From the NCBI GenBank assembly GCA_937925635.1, contig CALALX010000127.1, forward strand, positions 1-38,055: 38,055 nt of DNA, in the 5' to 3' direction. The notes below the pieces were generated by a model. That model was not told the origin of the DNA and did not search any database. It saw only the letters and a program-made list of their open reading frames with translations. Each line of letters begins with the position of its first letter. Position 1 is the first letter of the stretch. Positions 7,544-15,431 of the stretch are shown here, one piece after another. This DNA comes from an uncultured Caulobacter sp. (lineage in GTDB: Bacteria > Pseudomonadota > Alphaproteobacteria > Caulobacterales > Caulobacteraceae). Both the position numbers and the translations under genes were made by a program.

Positions 7544-8556
7544 GTCCGGCGGCTGACTGCGAAGTCCGCCAAATCCTCCAGCGCCACGCGCCAGCTGTTG
7601 GCGGTCATCAAGGAAAGAGCCTTCTTGGCTTTCGACGCGAAGTCTGCCGCTAAATCCAGCGTTGAGTCCAGCGCCCCAGTGTCGCGGATGAGCTCGATGG
7701 CGCGATCGAAGTCGGCGTCGGTCTGCTCACGGCGGCCGATCGTGCGCTCCCAGAAGGCCGTTTCGGCGGCGCCGGTGCGGGCGATGGCCAGCAGCAGCGG
7801 CAGGGTCGCCTTGCCTTCCCGGAAGTCGTCGCCGGCGTTCTTGCCCAGGGTCTCGGTCGCGCCGCCGTAGTCGAGCGCGTCGTCAGCCAGCTGGAAGGCC
7901 AGGCCCAGGTTCATGGCGTAGTCGCGCATCGCCTGGATCTGCTCGTCCGGCGCGCCGGCGCTGACCGCGCCCGCCTCCGCGGCGGCCGCGAACAGCTCGG
8001 CGGTCTTGGCCCCGATGATCCGCAGATAGACGTCCTGGCTGAGGTTCAGGTCGTGGGCGCGCGTCAGCTGCAGCACCTCGCCTTCGGCGATCACGCCCGC
8101 CGCCTTGGCGAGGATGCCCAGCGCCTGCATCGAGCCGGCCTCAACCATTAGCTCGAAGGCCTTGGCGAACAGGAAGTCGCCGACCAGCACGCTGGAGGGC
8201 GCACCCCAGATCAGGTGCGCCGCGACCTTGCCGCGCCGCAGCTGCGAGGAGTCCACGACGTCATCATGCAGCAGGGTGGCGGTGTGGATGAACTCGACCG
8301 CGGCGGCGAGCTTCAGGCAGGCGTCGTCGCGAGCCCCGGCCAGCCGTGCGCTGGCCACTGTCAGCAGTGGCCGCAGACGTTTGCCGCCGGCGTTGATCAG
8401 ATGGTCGGCCAGCAGCGGGATCACCGCCACGGGACTTTGCATGCGCGCCAGGATGATGGCGTTGACCTCGGCGATGTCCTCCGTCGCGAGATGCGTCAGC
8501 ACCTCGACTGAGCCCGCTGGCCGGGCGACGGAGGCGCTCACTGCGTCCACGGTCAT
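7540..8556 (-). CDS. ispB: Trans-polyprenyl diphosphate synthase
   Basis: A 338-residue long-chain prenyltransferase that condenses isopentenyl diphosphate onto farnesyl diphosphate, normally making the ubiquinone side chain. The substrate loop GGKRLRP is at residues 57-63, the first Asp-rich motif LLHDDVVD at 96-102 (D98, D99, D102), and the second LADDALD at 223-229. These match the octaprenyl/decaprenyl synthase subfamily; in this lineage the product is likely decaprenyl diphosphate. The start is ATG 8556 with AGGAG 3-4 nt upstream. It is first gene of the operon with the histidine kinase and glycosyltransferase, and is divergent from the methyltransferase gene with 47 bp between. The specific symbol is by family resemblance. 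Confidence 0.93.
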   Translation of the reverse strand: MTVDAVSASVARPAGSVEVLTHLATEDIAEVNAIILARMQSPVAVIPLLADHLINAGGKRLRPLLTVASARLAGARDDACLKLAAAVEFIHTATLLHDDVVDSSQLRRGKVAAHLIWGAPSSVLVGDFLFAKAFELMVEAGSMQALGILAKAAGVIAEGEVLQLTRAHDLNLSQDVYLRIIGAKTAELFAAAAEAGAVSAGAPDEQIQAMRDYAMNLGLAFQLADDALDYGGATETLGKNAGDDFREGKATLPLLLAIARTGAAETAFWERTIGRREQTDADFDRAIELIRDTGALDSTLDLAADFASKAKKALSLMTANSWRVALEDLADFAVSRRT

Positions 8557-8603
8557 GCGCTCCTCGAATCCGCGAACGGCCCTGCGCCGTTGCGGGAGTC
8601 CTC

Positions 8604-9404
8604 ATGGGCGGGATAGGTCACGGCGGGAACAAGCACAAGGCCGAGTTGGCGCAAGACATGCCGGGCGGGCAGGAGATCACTGAGGACACGGTGCTGGGCG
8701 GGCGCGTGCGACTGCGCCAGGCGGCCCGTGGCTATCGCGCCGGGGTCGACGCCGCGTTGCTCGCCGCCGCCTGCGACGCCAGGGCGGGCGAGCGGGTGCT
8801 GGAAGCCGGGTGCGGCGCCGCCGGCGCGCTGCTGGCGGCGGCCGTGCGACGTTCGGACGCGCGGTTCACGGGGCTGGAGCGCGATCCCGACGCGGCGGCG
8901 CTCGCCCGCGAAAGCGTCGCGCTGAACGGCCTCGGCGGCCGGGTGACGATCGTCGAGGGCGACGTCCAGGCGGGCTTCCGAGCGACCGCCCTGCCCGTCT
9001 TCGACGCGGCGATGGCCAATCCGCCCTTCTTCGACAACCCGACCGCGCTGCGCGGACCGGCGCCCGAGAAGACCGGCGCCTGGATGGCCGATGGCGGCCT
9101 GGAAGCCTGGACGCGGTTCCTCATAAAGGCCGTGCGCGAGGGCGGGACCATCACGATCATCCATCGCGCCGATCGCCTCGCCGACCTGCTGGCTCTGCTG
9201 GCTCCGAAGGCGGGCTCCTTCCGGGTTCGGCCCATCCACCCCTTCGCCGACGAGCCGGCCAAGCGCGTGCTGCTGCGCGCGACCAAGACCGGCAAGGCGC
9301 CGCTGGTTCTGCTGCCGCCGCTGGTCCTGCACGAACGGGGCCGCGGAAAGCACACCGACGAGGCGGAGGCCATCCTGAGGGGCGAAGCGGCGCTGGGCTG
9401 GTGA
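8604..9404 (+). CDS. TrmN6-type tRNA(Val) adenine-N6 methyltransferase-like protein
   Basis: A 266-residue class I SAM-dependent methyltransferase of the COG4123 kind; E. coli TrmN6 methylates A37 of tRNA1(Val). The N-terminus has the family motif TEDTVLGGRVRLRQAARGYRAGVDAALLAAA, SAM motif I is VLEAGCGAAGALL, and the N6-adenine catalytic motif IV is NPPF within DAAMANPPFFDNP. The C-terminus (FRVRPIHPFADEPAKRVLLRATK) is also typical. ATG 8604 has GGGAG 5 nt upstream; ATG 8658, closer to the usual family start, has no good ribosome site, so the 18 extra residues may or may not be made. An RNA rather than DNA target is inferred from the family. Confidence 0.85.
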   Translation: MGGIGHGGNKHKAELAQDMPGGQEITEDTVLGGRVRLRQAARGYRAGVDAALLAAACDARAGERVLEAGCGAAGALLAAAVRRSDARFTGLERDPDAAALARESVALNGLGGRVTIVEGDVQAGFRATALPVFDAAMANPPFFDNPTALRGPAPEKTGAWMADGGLEAWTRFLIKAVREGGTITIIHRADRLADLLALLAPKAGSFRVRPIHPFADEPAKRVLLRATKTGKAPLVLLPPLVLHERGRGKHTDEAEAILRGEAALGW

Positions 9405-9424
9405 GGGCGCGCGGCGGACCGGAC

Positions 9425-9946
9425 TCAGGGCGGCGCTTCGCCGCCTTCGGCTGGTCCGAGCGTGGGCGACGCGATCAACTCGTCCAGGAACAGGCTCGCC
9501 AGGGCGGATCGAGAACTGACGCCCGCCTTCTGGTAGACGCGCGCAAGCTGGGCGCGGACGGTTCCGGGCGCCGTCTTTCGCAGGCTGGCGATCTCCGCGA
9601 TGTCCAGACCCTTCAGGGCGAAGATCGAGACATCGGTCTCGCCGGGCGTCAGGCCCCACTCCCTGGCCCGGGCGGCGATGACTTCGGTCAGCGCGCCGGC
9701 CGCCACCGCCAAGGCCGCGCGCTGCCGTCGTCCTTCGGCGAGCAGCCGGCGCAGCTGCAGTAGCCCGACAGCGATGCCGGCCAACAGGCCCAACGCCGCC
9801 AGGGCCTCGACCGCCACGTGGGGCGTGACGCCCTCGGCGGCCACGTCGGCGGCGGCGTCGGCGACGAAGAAGGCGGCGGCCAGGGCCTGGAGTCCGACCA
9901 CCCCTGTCACGGTCGCCGCGCCGGGTTCAGGGAGGGGCGACCGCAA
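9425..9946 (-). CDS. Membrane-anchored LuxR-type HTH regulator
   Basis: A 173-residue protein with two hydrophobic segments (about residues 14-35 and 47-65), a short Arg-rich linker, then a LuxR/GerE helix-turn-helix: LTPGETDVSIFALKGLDIAE, then TVRAQLARVYQKAGVSSRSAL. This suggests a DNA-binding domain tethered to the inner membrane. The start is probably TTG at 9946: a GGGAGGA sequence lies about 11 nt before it, inside the end of the cytochrome b561 gene, whose stop is only 5 bp upstream. The two are therefore almost certainly co-translated. A role in sensing membrane redox or envelope state through the cytochrome is inferred from context alone. Confidence 0.85.
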   Translation of the reverse strand: MRSPLPEPGAATVTGVVGLQALAAAFFVADAAADVAAEGVTPHVAVEALAALGLLAGIAVGLLQLRRLLAEGRRQRAALAVAAGALTEVIAARAREWGLTPGETDVSIFALKGLDIAEIASLRKTAPGTVRAQLARVYQKAGVSSRSALASLFLDELIASPTLGPAEGGEAPP

Positions 9947-9951
9947 GGGCC

Positions 9952-10608
9952 TCAGTCCTCCCGCGACCGCGAGCCGCCTGGCAGCATCGCCCTGACGATC
10001 TGACCGCCGCTGCGGCGCGTTTCGAAGACCACGCCGAGAAGATGCAGCGCGGCCAGCACGAAAACGAGGTTGGCGGCGACTTCGTGAATCTCTTCCATCA
10101 GTTCATCCTCTCCGCCCGCGTCGCCATCCTCGCCGCCCTGCTCGCCCGTTTCGCCGTCCTCATCCGCTTCATGCGCCTCGCGGGCGGAGGTTTCCATCCC
10201 GGATGACGCCCCGGCAGTCGCGACAGGCATGGGCGTTCCGTTGGGCAATCCGGTCATGGCGACGCCTGTCGCGATGACGACCGCCAGCGACGCCCAAAGC
10301 GCATAGACCATCAGCGCGCCGAGCGGATTGTGAGACCGATGCGCGGCCACCTTGCCCGCCAGGATGTCGCGGACATGAGCCACCGCTCGTCCGGGGCTGG
10401 GAGGAAAGGCCGAGAATCGCGCCTCCGGAGACCCGAAGACGCCCCAGGCCCAACGCAACAGCAGCAGGGCGCCGACGCCGTAGCCTACCCATTGATGAAG
10501 CCCAGAGCCCTCTTCGGAGACGAGGCCGTTCACGACCACGCCGGCCGCGACGCCCCAATGGGTCAGTTTGACGAGTGGGTCCCAGTTTCTGCGCGATTGG
10601 ACGGGCAC
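9952..10608 (-). CDS. Cytochrome b561-family membrane protein with acidic loop
   Basis: A 218-residue four-helix membrane protein of the prokaryotic cytochrome b561 type, which carries b hemes and passes electrons from quinol or partner proteins. Candidate heme ligands are H17 (KLTHW), H38 (GLHQW), H175 (EIHE) and H189 (AALHLLGV). Between helices three and four is a striking acidic insert (about residues 143-174) with roughly half Asp/Glu and two His. The start is GTG 10608 with AAGGAGG 6 nt upstream, and the N-terminus VPVQSRRNWDPLVKLTHW matches the family. An upstream in-frame ATG at 10725 would add 39 residues unlike the family and is not used. The gene is followed 5 bp later by the membrane LuxR gene. 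Confidence 0.88.
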   Translation of the reverse strand: MPVQSRRNWDPLVKLTHWGVAAGVVVNGLVSEEGSGLHQWVGYGVGALLLLRWAWGVFGSPEARFSAFPPSPGRAVAHVRDILAGKVAAHRSHNPLGALMVYALWASLAVVIATGVAMTGLPNGTPMPVATAGASSGMETSAREAHEADEDGETGEQGGEDGDAGGEDELMEEIHEVAANLVFVLAALHLLGVVFETRRSGGQIVRAMLPGGSRSRED

Positions 10609-10761
10609 GGTCGCCTCCTTGGGGGTTGAACGGCCACCCTTTCGCCGGTCGGGCCGGCAAGCGCCATTGCCCGCGCGCTTATCGCGGGGCGCATAAGCAG
10701 GTGCGTATGCGCCAGCCTCATCCAACGGCGACGTCCAGAGGTCGCCACTTCGCTGCCGGCC

Positions 10762-11391
10762 CTATTCGGCCGGCATCACCGCCATCGACCGCTCCAGCGC
10801 CCGCTTGTAGGCGTCACGGTCCATCGCGCGGTCGAGGTAGGCCTGTTCGAGGTCGCCAAGGTCGAAGGAGGCGTGCTTGCGGCCCAGCTCCAATCCGTAG
10901 GCCACGGAGATGTCGGCGGCTGTAAAGACCTCCCCGGCCATCCAGGGCGCCTGTTCAAGCTGGCGGCGCACCAGCTTCAGCCGCTTCTCCACCCAGAGCA
11001 TCGCCTGTCGCGCGCCCCAGTTGTCGCGCTCGGCCTCGGGCGCGAGGAAGCGGCTGACCAGCGGCACCATGGTCAGGGTCGCGATGCCCGCCTCGCCCAG
11101 ATGCAGGAACTGCTGATAGGCGGGAAAGGCCGGATCGTCGGCCGCCGGCGCCAGCGGCGTGGGTCCGTAGCGGCCCATCAGATACTCCATGATCGCGATC
11201 GACTCGACCATGGTCACGTCGCCGTCCTGAAGCACGGGGATGTATTCGGCCGGATTGGCCGCCAGGAATTCGGCGTCCGGCTGGCCCGACAGCATGTCGA
11301 CCCAGCGGACGCGATAGTCGAGGCCCATCTCCTCCAGCAGCCAGACGACCCGGAGCGACCGCGACGTGGCGCCGCCGAACACGGTGATCAT
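10762..11391 (-). CDS. Glutathione S-transferase family protein
   Basis: A 209-residue soluble glutathione transferase. The thioredoxin-fold N-terminal domain has FGGATSRSLRVVWLLEEMGLDY, the cis-Pro segment AEYIPVLQDGDVTMVESIAIMEYL (the E-S pair binds the glutathione gamma-glutamyl group), and the helical C-terminal domain has the N-capping motif FTAADISVAY. Glutathione conjugation or peroxide/aromatic detoxification is the general role; the substrate is unknown. ATG 11391 is preferred over ATG 11397 because AGGAG sits 7 nt before the former and only 1 nt before the latter. It is divergent from the DUF2200 gene. A second GST-like gene lies at 11848-12495, but the two differ too much to be recent copies. 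Confidence 0.92.
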   Translation of the reverse strand: MITVFGGATSRSLRVVWLLEEMGLDYRVRWVDMLSGQPDAEFLAANPAEYIPVLQDGDVTMVESIAIMEYLMGRYGPTPLAPAADDPAFPAYQQFLHLGEAGIATLTMVPLVSRFLAPEAERDNWGARQAMLWVEKRLKLVRRQLEQAPWMAGEVFTAADISVAYGLELGRKHASFDLGDLEQAYLDRAMDRDAYKRALERSMAVMPAE

Positions 11392-11494
11392 GGTCATTCT
11401 CCTGCTGGCCGGCCAACCGGCTGTGGACGAACGGCACTACAGGACGGAAAGTGCGGATCGTCTACCGCCACGGCTTCCCGAGCAGGATGAGATC

Positions 11495-11851
11495 GTGACC
11501 CACCGCGTCTTCAAGATGAGCGTCGCCAGCGTCTATCCGCACTACATCGCCAAGGCGGAGAAGAAGGGCCGCACCAGAGCGGAGGTTGACGAGGTCATCC
11601 GCTGGCTGACCGGATTCAGCCAGGCTCAGTTCGAGACGCACCTGGCCGAGAAGACGACCTTCAAGGACTTTTTCGCCCAGGCGCCGAGGCTCAACCCCGC
11701 CAGGAGCGAGATCAAGGGCGTGATCTGCGGCGTTCGCGTCGAGGAGATCGAGGACCCCCTGATGCGGGAGCTCCGCTACATGGACAAGCTTGTCGACGAA
11801 CTGGCCAAGGGCCGGCCGATGGCCAAGATCCTGCGAACCGCGCCCGCCTAA
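11495..11851 (+). CDS. DUF2200-family protein
   Basis: A 118-residue cytosolic protein of the DUF2200 family, whose function is not known. The N-terminus THRVFKMSVASVYPHYIAKA and the segments EVIRWLTGFSQ and TFKDFFAQAPRLNP are very family-like, as is KGVICGVRVEEIEDPLMRE. The start GTG 11495 is chosen because AGGAT lies about 8 nt upstream and it gives the normal family length; an ATG at 11366 in the same frame lies within the divergent GST gene and would add an unlikely 43-residue leader. The stop TAA (11849-11851) overlaps the TAG of the convergent GST gene (11848-11850). Confidence 0.85.
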   Translation: MTHRVFKMSVASVYPHYIAKAEKKGRTRAEVDEVIRWLTGFSQAQFETHLAEKTTFKDFFAQAPRLNPARSEIKGVICGVRVEEIEDPLMRELRYMDKLVDELAKGRPMAKILRTAPA

Positions 11852-12495
11852 GCGCCGGAGGCCTCGAACACCGCCAGCTGGGCCGCGAAGGCGCGCTGGT
11901 AGGCCGGGCGCCCTTCGGCGCGGGCGACGTAGGCCTGGAGGTTGCCGTAGGCGTCCAGGGCGCCGAAGCCGCCCGCCCGGCGCAGCACCGTCACCATCAG
12001 GATATCCGCCGCGCTGAAATCGCCGTCGAGCCAGTCGGCATCGCCGAGGTGGCGGGAAAGGTCCGCCAACCGCGTGCGGACCTGAGCGTCGAGCGCCGCC
12101 GCGCGCGCCTCGAACCAGGGCTTGTCCCGTTCCAGGATCGAGACGAGCGAGCGGTCGAAGATCGGCGGCTCGACGGTGTTGAGCGCGGCGAACATCCACA
12201 TGATCGCGCGGGTCCGACCGTCGGCGTCGGCGGGGAGCAGGCCGGGGCCCCGTTCGGCGATGTGCAGCACGATGGCGCCCGACTCGAAGAGGGTCAGATC
12301 GCCCTCCTCCCAGGTGGGGATCTGTCCGAAGGGATTTCGCGCCCGGTGCGGACCGTCCTTCATGGACGCGAACGAGACCAGTCTCACATCGTACGGCTGG
12401 CCCACTTCCTCCAGGGCCCAGCGCACGCGCATGTCGCGCGCCAGCCCCTTGCCGCGGTCGGGCGAGGTCTCGAAGGCGGTGATGGTCGGGATCAT
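11848..12495 (-). CDS. Glutathione S-transferase family protein (second)
   Basis: A 215-residue glutathione transferase. The N-terminal domain contains MRVRWALEEVGQPYDVRLVSF and the cis-Pro/glutathione motif NPFGQIPTWEEGDLTLFESGAIVLHIAE; the C-terminal helical domain has DGDFSAADILMVTVLRR. This most resembles GSTs of proteobacteria with unknown detoxification substrates. The start is ATG 12495 with GGAG about 7 nt upstream. It lies downstream of the deoxyribosyltransferase gene on the same strand with a 77-bp gap that shows nothing notable. The convergent DUF2200 stop overlaps its own stop. Confidence 0.92.
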   Translation of the reverse strand: MIPTITAFETSPDRGKGLARDMRVRWALEEVGQPYDVRLVSFASMKDGPHRARNPFGQIPTWEEGDLTLFESGAIVLHIAERGPGLLPADADGRTRAIMWMFAALNTVEPPIFDRSLVSILERDKPWFEARAAALDAQVRTRLADLSRHLGDADWLDGDFSAADILMVTVLRRAGGFGALDAYGNLQAYVARAEGRPAYQRAFAAQLAVFEASGA

Positions 12496-12572
12496 GGCGC
12501 GGCTCCGGTGTGTGCGTACGCCGAGGACGCGCGAGGCCCCGGTGTTCCGACAGGTCACGGACCGTCCGCCAA

Positions 12573-13145
12573 CTACTCGTCGACGTACTGCCTTACCGCT
12601 TCTAGGCACAGCTCGAGCCCCGTCACATCGCCCATGACGTCCGGGGTGACGATCACGAAAAGACGGCGAGCCTCGGCCCAGAGCATGGCCGTCTCGGGCA
12701 GGCCGAAGTCCTCGATCACCGCGCCCTGGCCGTCGCGCCAGACGCCGTCTTCGTCGAGCTGAGCGCCGACGTAGGCGTCGATGCGCTCGCGATATTCGGC
12801 GTCCTGCTCGGAAGAGAGATTCATCCAGGCGAAGACCGGCTTGCCCAGACCGGACAGGAAGCCGGCCTCGAACGCCGTTCCGGGATCGGCCGTCGGCCCG
12901 CGCCACGGCGTCAGGTTGACGATGGCCGCGTCGGCCCGGCGCATGCGCGCCACGCGTTCGGCATAGATTTCCCGGGCCATGATCTCGCCGGGATCGAGCT
13001 CGCGCAGCGACTCAGCGTCCGGCAGCAGCATGGTGAATCCGGCCTCGGCGCAGAGGTGCTGGCGCAGCCCGAAGTGCGCGCCGACGTTCGGGTACCAGAC
13101 CTCGGGACCGGCCAGGTAAAGGGTTTCAACGCGACGCACGACCAC
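12573..13145 (-). CDS. Nucleoside 2-deoxyribosyltransferase family protein
   Basis: A 190-residue protein of the nucleoside 2-deoxyribosyltransferase family, which moves deoxyribose between bases or hydrolyses nucleotide glycosidic bonds. The N-terminal strand LYLAGPEVWYPN, the helix-strand ADAAIVNLTPWRGPTADPGTAFEAGFL with the likely nucleophile Glu93, and the following GLGKPVFAWMN match the fold. The predicted start GTG 13145 shares one base with the TAG stop of the upstream YceI gene; a second GTG two codons later (13139) is also possible. Nucleotide salvage or sanitation of modified nucleotides is the general role. Linkage to YceI has no obvious functional sense. Confidence 0.85.
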   Translation of the reverse strand: MVVRRVETLYLAGPEVWYPNVGAHFGLRQHLCAEAGFTMLLPDAESLRELDPGEIMAREIYAERVARMRRADAAIVNLTPWRGPTADPGTAFEAGFLSGLGKPVFAWMNLSSEQDAEYRERIDAYVGAQLDEDGVWRDGQGAVIEDFGLPETAMLWAEARRLFVIVTPDVMGDVTGLELCLEAVRQYVDE

Positions 13146-13723
13146 TACTTCGGCGGCTGGACGACAGCCAGGGCCTCGATGCGGATGCCGACCTTGTTGC
13201 CGATCATCCCCGAAGCGACCGTGATGCCGAAATCGGTGCGATCGACCTCGCCGGTGATGGTGAAGCCGGCCGATGGCTTGCCCGAGCCCGGCGCCGCGCC
13301 GATCTTGTTGAGCTTGACCTTGAACACCACCGGCTTGGTGACGCCATTCAGGGTGAAGTCGCCGGCCACGTCGGCGGTGTCCTTGCCGGTGGGCGTGACC
13401 TTCGTCGACTTGAAGGAGATGACCGGATTGGCTTCCGCGTTGAGCCAGCGGGCGCCCTTGAGATGGTCCTCGCGGGTCGGATCGCCGGCCATCAGGCTGG
13501 CGGTCCGGACGGACGCCTCGACGCGGGAGTTGGCCGGATTGGCTTCGTCGATCCAGATGACGCCCTCCGACACGGTGAAGGCGCCGAAGATCGTCGTGAA
13601 GCCGAAGCGGTCGACCTGGAAGGTCGTCTGGGTGTGGCTGGGGTCGATCGCATAGGCGACCGGCTCGGCCAGCGCCGGCGTGGCGGCCAGGGCCAGGGCG
13701 GCGGCGAGGAACAGGCGCTTCAT
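13145..13723 (-). CDS. YceI-family periplasmic protein
   Basis: A 192-residue exported lipocalin-like protein. The signal peptide MKRLFLAAALALAATPALA is followed by the YceI start YAIDPSHTQTTFQVDRFGF, the central HLKGARWLNAEANPVISF and the end KPSAGFTITGEVDRTDFGI. YceI proteins bind polyisoprenoids such as ubiquinone precursors in the periplasm and are often base- or stress-induced. The start is ATG 13723 with GGAGG 5 nt upstream; an upstream ATG at 13777 would put 18 polar residues before the signal peptide. Its stop overlaps the start of the deoxyribosyltransferase gene. A cytochrome b561, a frequent YceI partner, lies 2.5 kb away in a different operon. Confidence 0.93.
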   Translation of the reverse strand: MKRLFLAAALALAATPALAEPVAYAIDPSHTQTTFQVDRFGFTTIFGAFTVSEGVIWIDEANPANSRVEASVRTASLMAGDPTREDHLKGARWLNAEANPVISFKSTKVTPTGKDTADVAGDFTLNGVTKPVVFKVKLNKIGAAPGSGKPSAGFTITGEVDRTDFGITVASGMIGNKVGIRIEALAVVQPPK

Positions 13724-13790
13724 GGAAACCTCCGGGGGACAGTGCTCGAATGTCGGGCGCGGCGGCCCGCGCCGCAAGACCCCGTCGCGA

Positions 13791-14216
13791 TCAGCGTGTG
13801 TGTCGCGTGAACACCGCGGCCACCACGGCCTCCTGCTTCGGCGTCAACAGGCAGGCGGGTCCGCCGGCCACCGGCTCGCAGCCGCTCCAGGTCACGGTCC
13901 AATCCTGGCCGTAGGCCCCGCGTCCCTGGGCGGTCAACATCACCGGCTGGTTGCGTCGAACCCAAAGCCAGCACTGCCGATTCTCGCTGGTGTCGTACTG
14001 ATACTCGGCGCCGCCGCAACGGAGCCCCACCGGCGCGCTGGTGACATACTGATCCGGCGCCATCTGGCCGCCCACGGCCAGCGTCAGCCGCACGTCGGTC
14101 GGCGCGAACACCGTGACGCTGTCGACCTCTGTGCCGCCCTGGGCGGCCGACGCCGCCCCGGCGAACAGGAACAGCGCCGCGCCGCAGCCGGCGGCGAACA
14201 TCGAACGTCGAAGCAC
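13791..14216 (-). CDS. Exported protein of unknown function with four conserved-looking Cys
   Basis: Not recognised as a named family. From the start at GTG 14216 (GAGG 6 nt upstream) the product has 141 residues and a good signal peptide, LRRSMFAAGCGAALFLFAGA followed by ASA. A GTG at 14228 would add four residues. The mature part is about 115 residues, beta-rich by appearance, with four Cys (in LRCGG, RQCWL, SGCEP and PACLL) that could form two periplasmic disulfides, and ends in positively charged TRHTR. It lies between ilvC and yceI on the same strand, 26 or more bp after the ilvC stop. No partner suggests a job. Confidence 0.7.
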   Translation of the reverse strand: MLRRSMFAAGCGAALFLFAGAASAAQGGTEVDSVTVFAPTDVRLTLAVGGQMAPDQYVTSAPVGLRCGGAEYQYDTSENRQCWLWVRRNQPVMLTAQGRGAYGQDWTVTWSGCEPVAGGPACLLTPKQEAVVAAVFTRHTR

Positions 14217-14254
14217 GAGAAACCTCACCCCTGAATCCAGGGGATGGATTTGGC

Positions 14255-15274
14255 TCAGTTCTTCGCCTTGTCCACCAGTTTATTCTTCGTAATCCAGGGC
14301 ATCATGCCGCGGAGGCGGGCGCCGACCTCCTCGATGGGATGCTCGGCGGCGCGGCGACGGATGGCCTTGAAGCTCGGCTGGCCGACGGCGTTCTCGGCCA
14401 TGAAGTCGCGCACGAAGCGGCCTTCCTGGATGTCGGTCAGCACACGCTTCATCTGGGCCTTGGTGTCCGGCGTCACGATGCGCGGGCCGGTCACATAGGC
14501 GCCGTACTCGGCGGTGTTGCTGATCGAGTAGCTCATGTTGGCGATGCCGCCTTCGTAGATCAGGTCCACGATCAGCTTCACCTCGTGCAGGCACTCGAAA
14601 TAGGCCATCTCCGGCGCGTAGCCGGCCTCGACCAGGGTCTCGAAGCCGGCGCGGATCAGCTCGACGAGGCCGCCGCATAGCACGGCCTGCTCGCCGAACA
14701 GGTCGGTTTCGCATTCCTCGCGGAAGTTGGTCTCGATGACGCCCGAGCGGCCGCCGCCGATGGCGCTGGCGTAGGCCAGGCCGAGGTCCATGGCGTTGCC
14801 GGTCGCGTTCTGGTGGATGGCGATCAGGCAGGGCACGCCGCCGCCCTTCAGGTACTCGCCGCGCACGGTGTGGCCGGGGCCCTTGGGCGCGACCATCAGC
14901 ACGTCGACGCTGGCTTTGGGCTCGATCAGGCCGAAGTGGACGTTCAGGCCGTGCGCGAACAGCAGGGCCGCGCCGTCACGGATGTTCGGCGCGATCTCGT
15001 TCTCGTAGATGCCACGCTGCAGCTCGTCGGGGGCCAGGATCATGATCATGTCGGCCCAGGCCGCGGCCTCGGCGACCGTCATCACCTTGATGCCCTCGGC
15101 CTCGGCCTTCTTGGCGGAGGCCGAACCCGGACGCAGGGCGACGGCGATGTTCTTCACGCCGGAGTCGCGAAGGTTCAGTACGTGCGCGTGACCCTGGCTG
15201 CCGTAGCCAACAACGGCGATCTTGCGGTCCAGGATACGGGCCAGATCAGCGTCGCGGTCGTAGTAGACGCGCAT
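14255..15274 (-). CDS. ilvC: Ketol-acid reductoisomerase (class I)
   Basis: A 339-residue class I enzyme that isomerises and reduces acetolactate or acetohydroxybutyrate with NADPH and Mg2+ in valine, leucine and isoleucine synthesis. The N-terminus MRVYYDRDADLARILDRKIA, the Rossmann motif VVGYGSQGHAHVLNLRDSG, and the metal-binding region ESETDLFGEQ-like sequence (here EECETDLFGEQAVLCGG) and YECLHE-like FECLHEVKLI are all present. The length is that of the short, bacterial class I form. The start is ATG 15274 with GGAG 8 nt upstream. No attenuator or leader peptide was recognised in the 157 bp upstream, which instead hold the terminator of the next gene. Confidence 0.97.
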   Translation of the reverse strand: MRVYYDRDADLARILDRKIAVVGYGSQGHAHVLNLRDSGVKNIAVALRPGSASAKKAEAEGIKVMTVAEAAAWADMIMILAPDELQRGIYENEIAPNIRDGAALLFAHGLNVHFGLIEPKASVDVLMVAPKGPGHTVRGEYLKGGGVPCLIAIHQNATGNAMDLGLAYASAIGGGRSGVIETNFREECETDLFGEQAVLCGGLVELIRAGFETLVEAGYAPEMAYFECLHEVKLIVDLIYEGGIANMSYSISNTAEYGAYVTGPRIVTPDTKAQMKRVLTDIQEGRFVRDFMAENAVGQPSFKAIRRRAAEHPIEEVGARLRGMMPWITKNKLVDKAKN

Positions 15275-15387
15275 GATTTTTTCTCCGGTAGCTCGATTGC
15301 GCCGCGGGCGCGCAACGGCGCCGCAGCAAAGGCCGGGCTATCGAGCGGAATTTTGCGCGCAGGTCAAGGGAAAGCGCCATGCAAGAA

Positions 15388-15409
15388 GCCCCGGAGTCGC
15401 CTCCGGGGC
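15388..15409 (-). terminator. Intrinsic terminator of the RcnB-like gene
   Basis: A 9-bp perfect stem, GCCCCGGAG and CTCCGGGGC, around a 4-nt loop, 23 bp after the stop of the RcnB-like gene. On the minus strand it is followed by TTCTTGC, a short T-rich tail, as expected for a Rho-independent terminator. The remainder of 15275-15431 is the ilvC upstream region; no further signal was recognised. Confidence 0.65.
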
Positions 15410-15431
15410 CCATGCGTTCGGGCGAAGCGCC

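Noticed and set aside
15275..15431. A branched-chain amino-acid leader peptide or attenuator before ilvC
   Set aside because: No short frame rich in Val/Ile/Leu codons and no alternative hairpins were seen; the only hairpin there fits the end of the RcnB-like gene.
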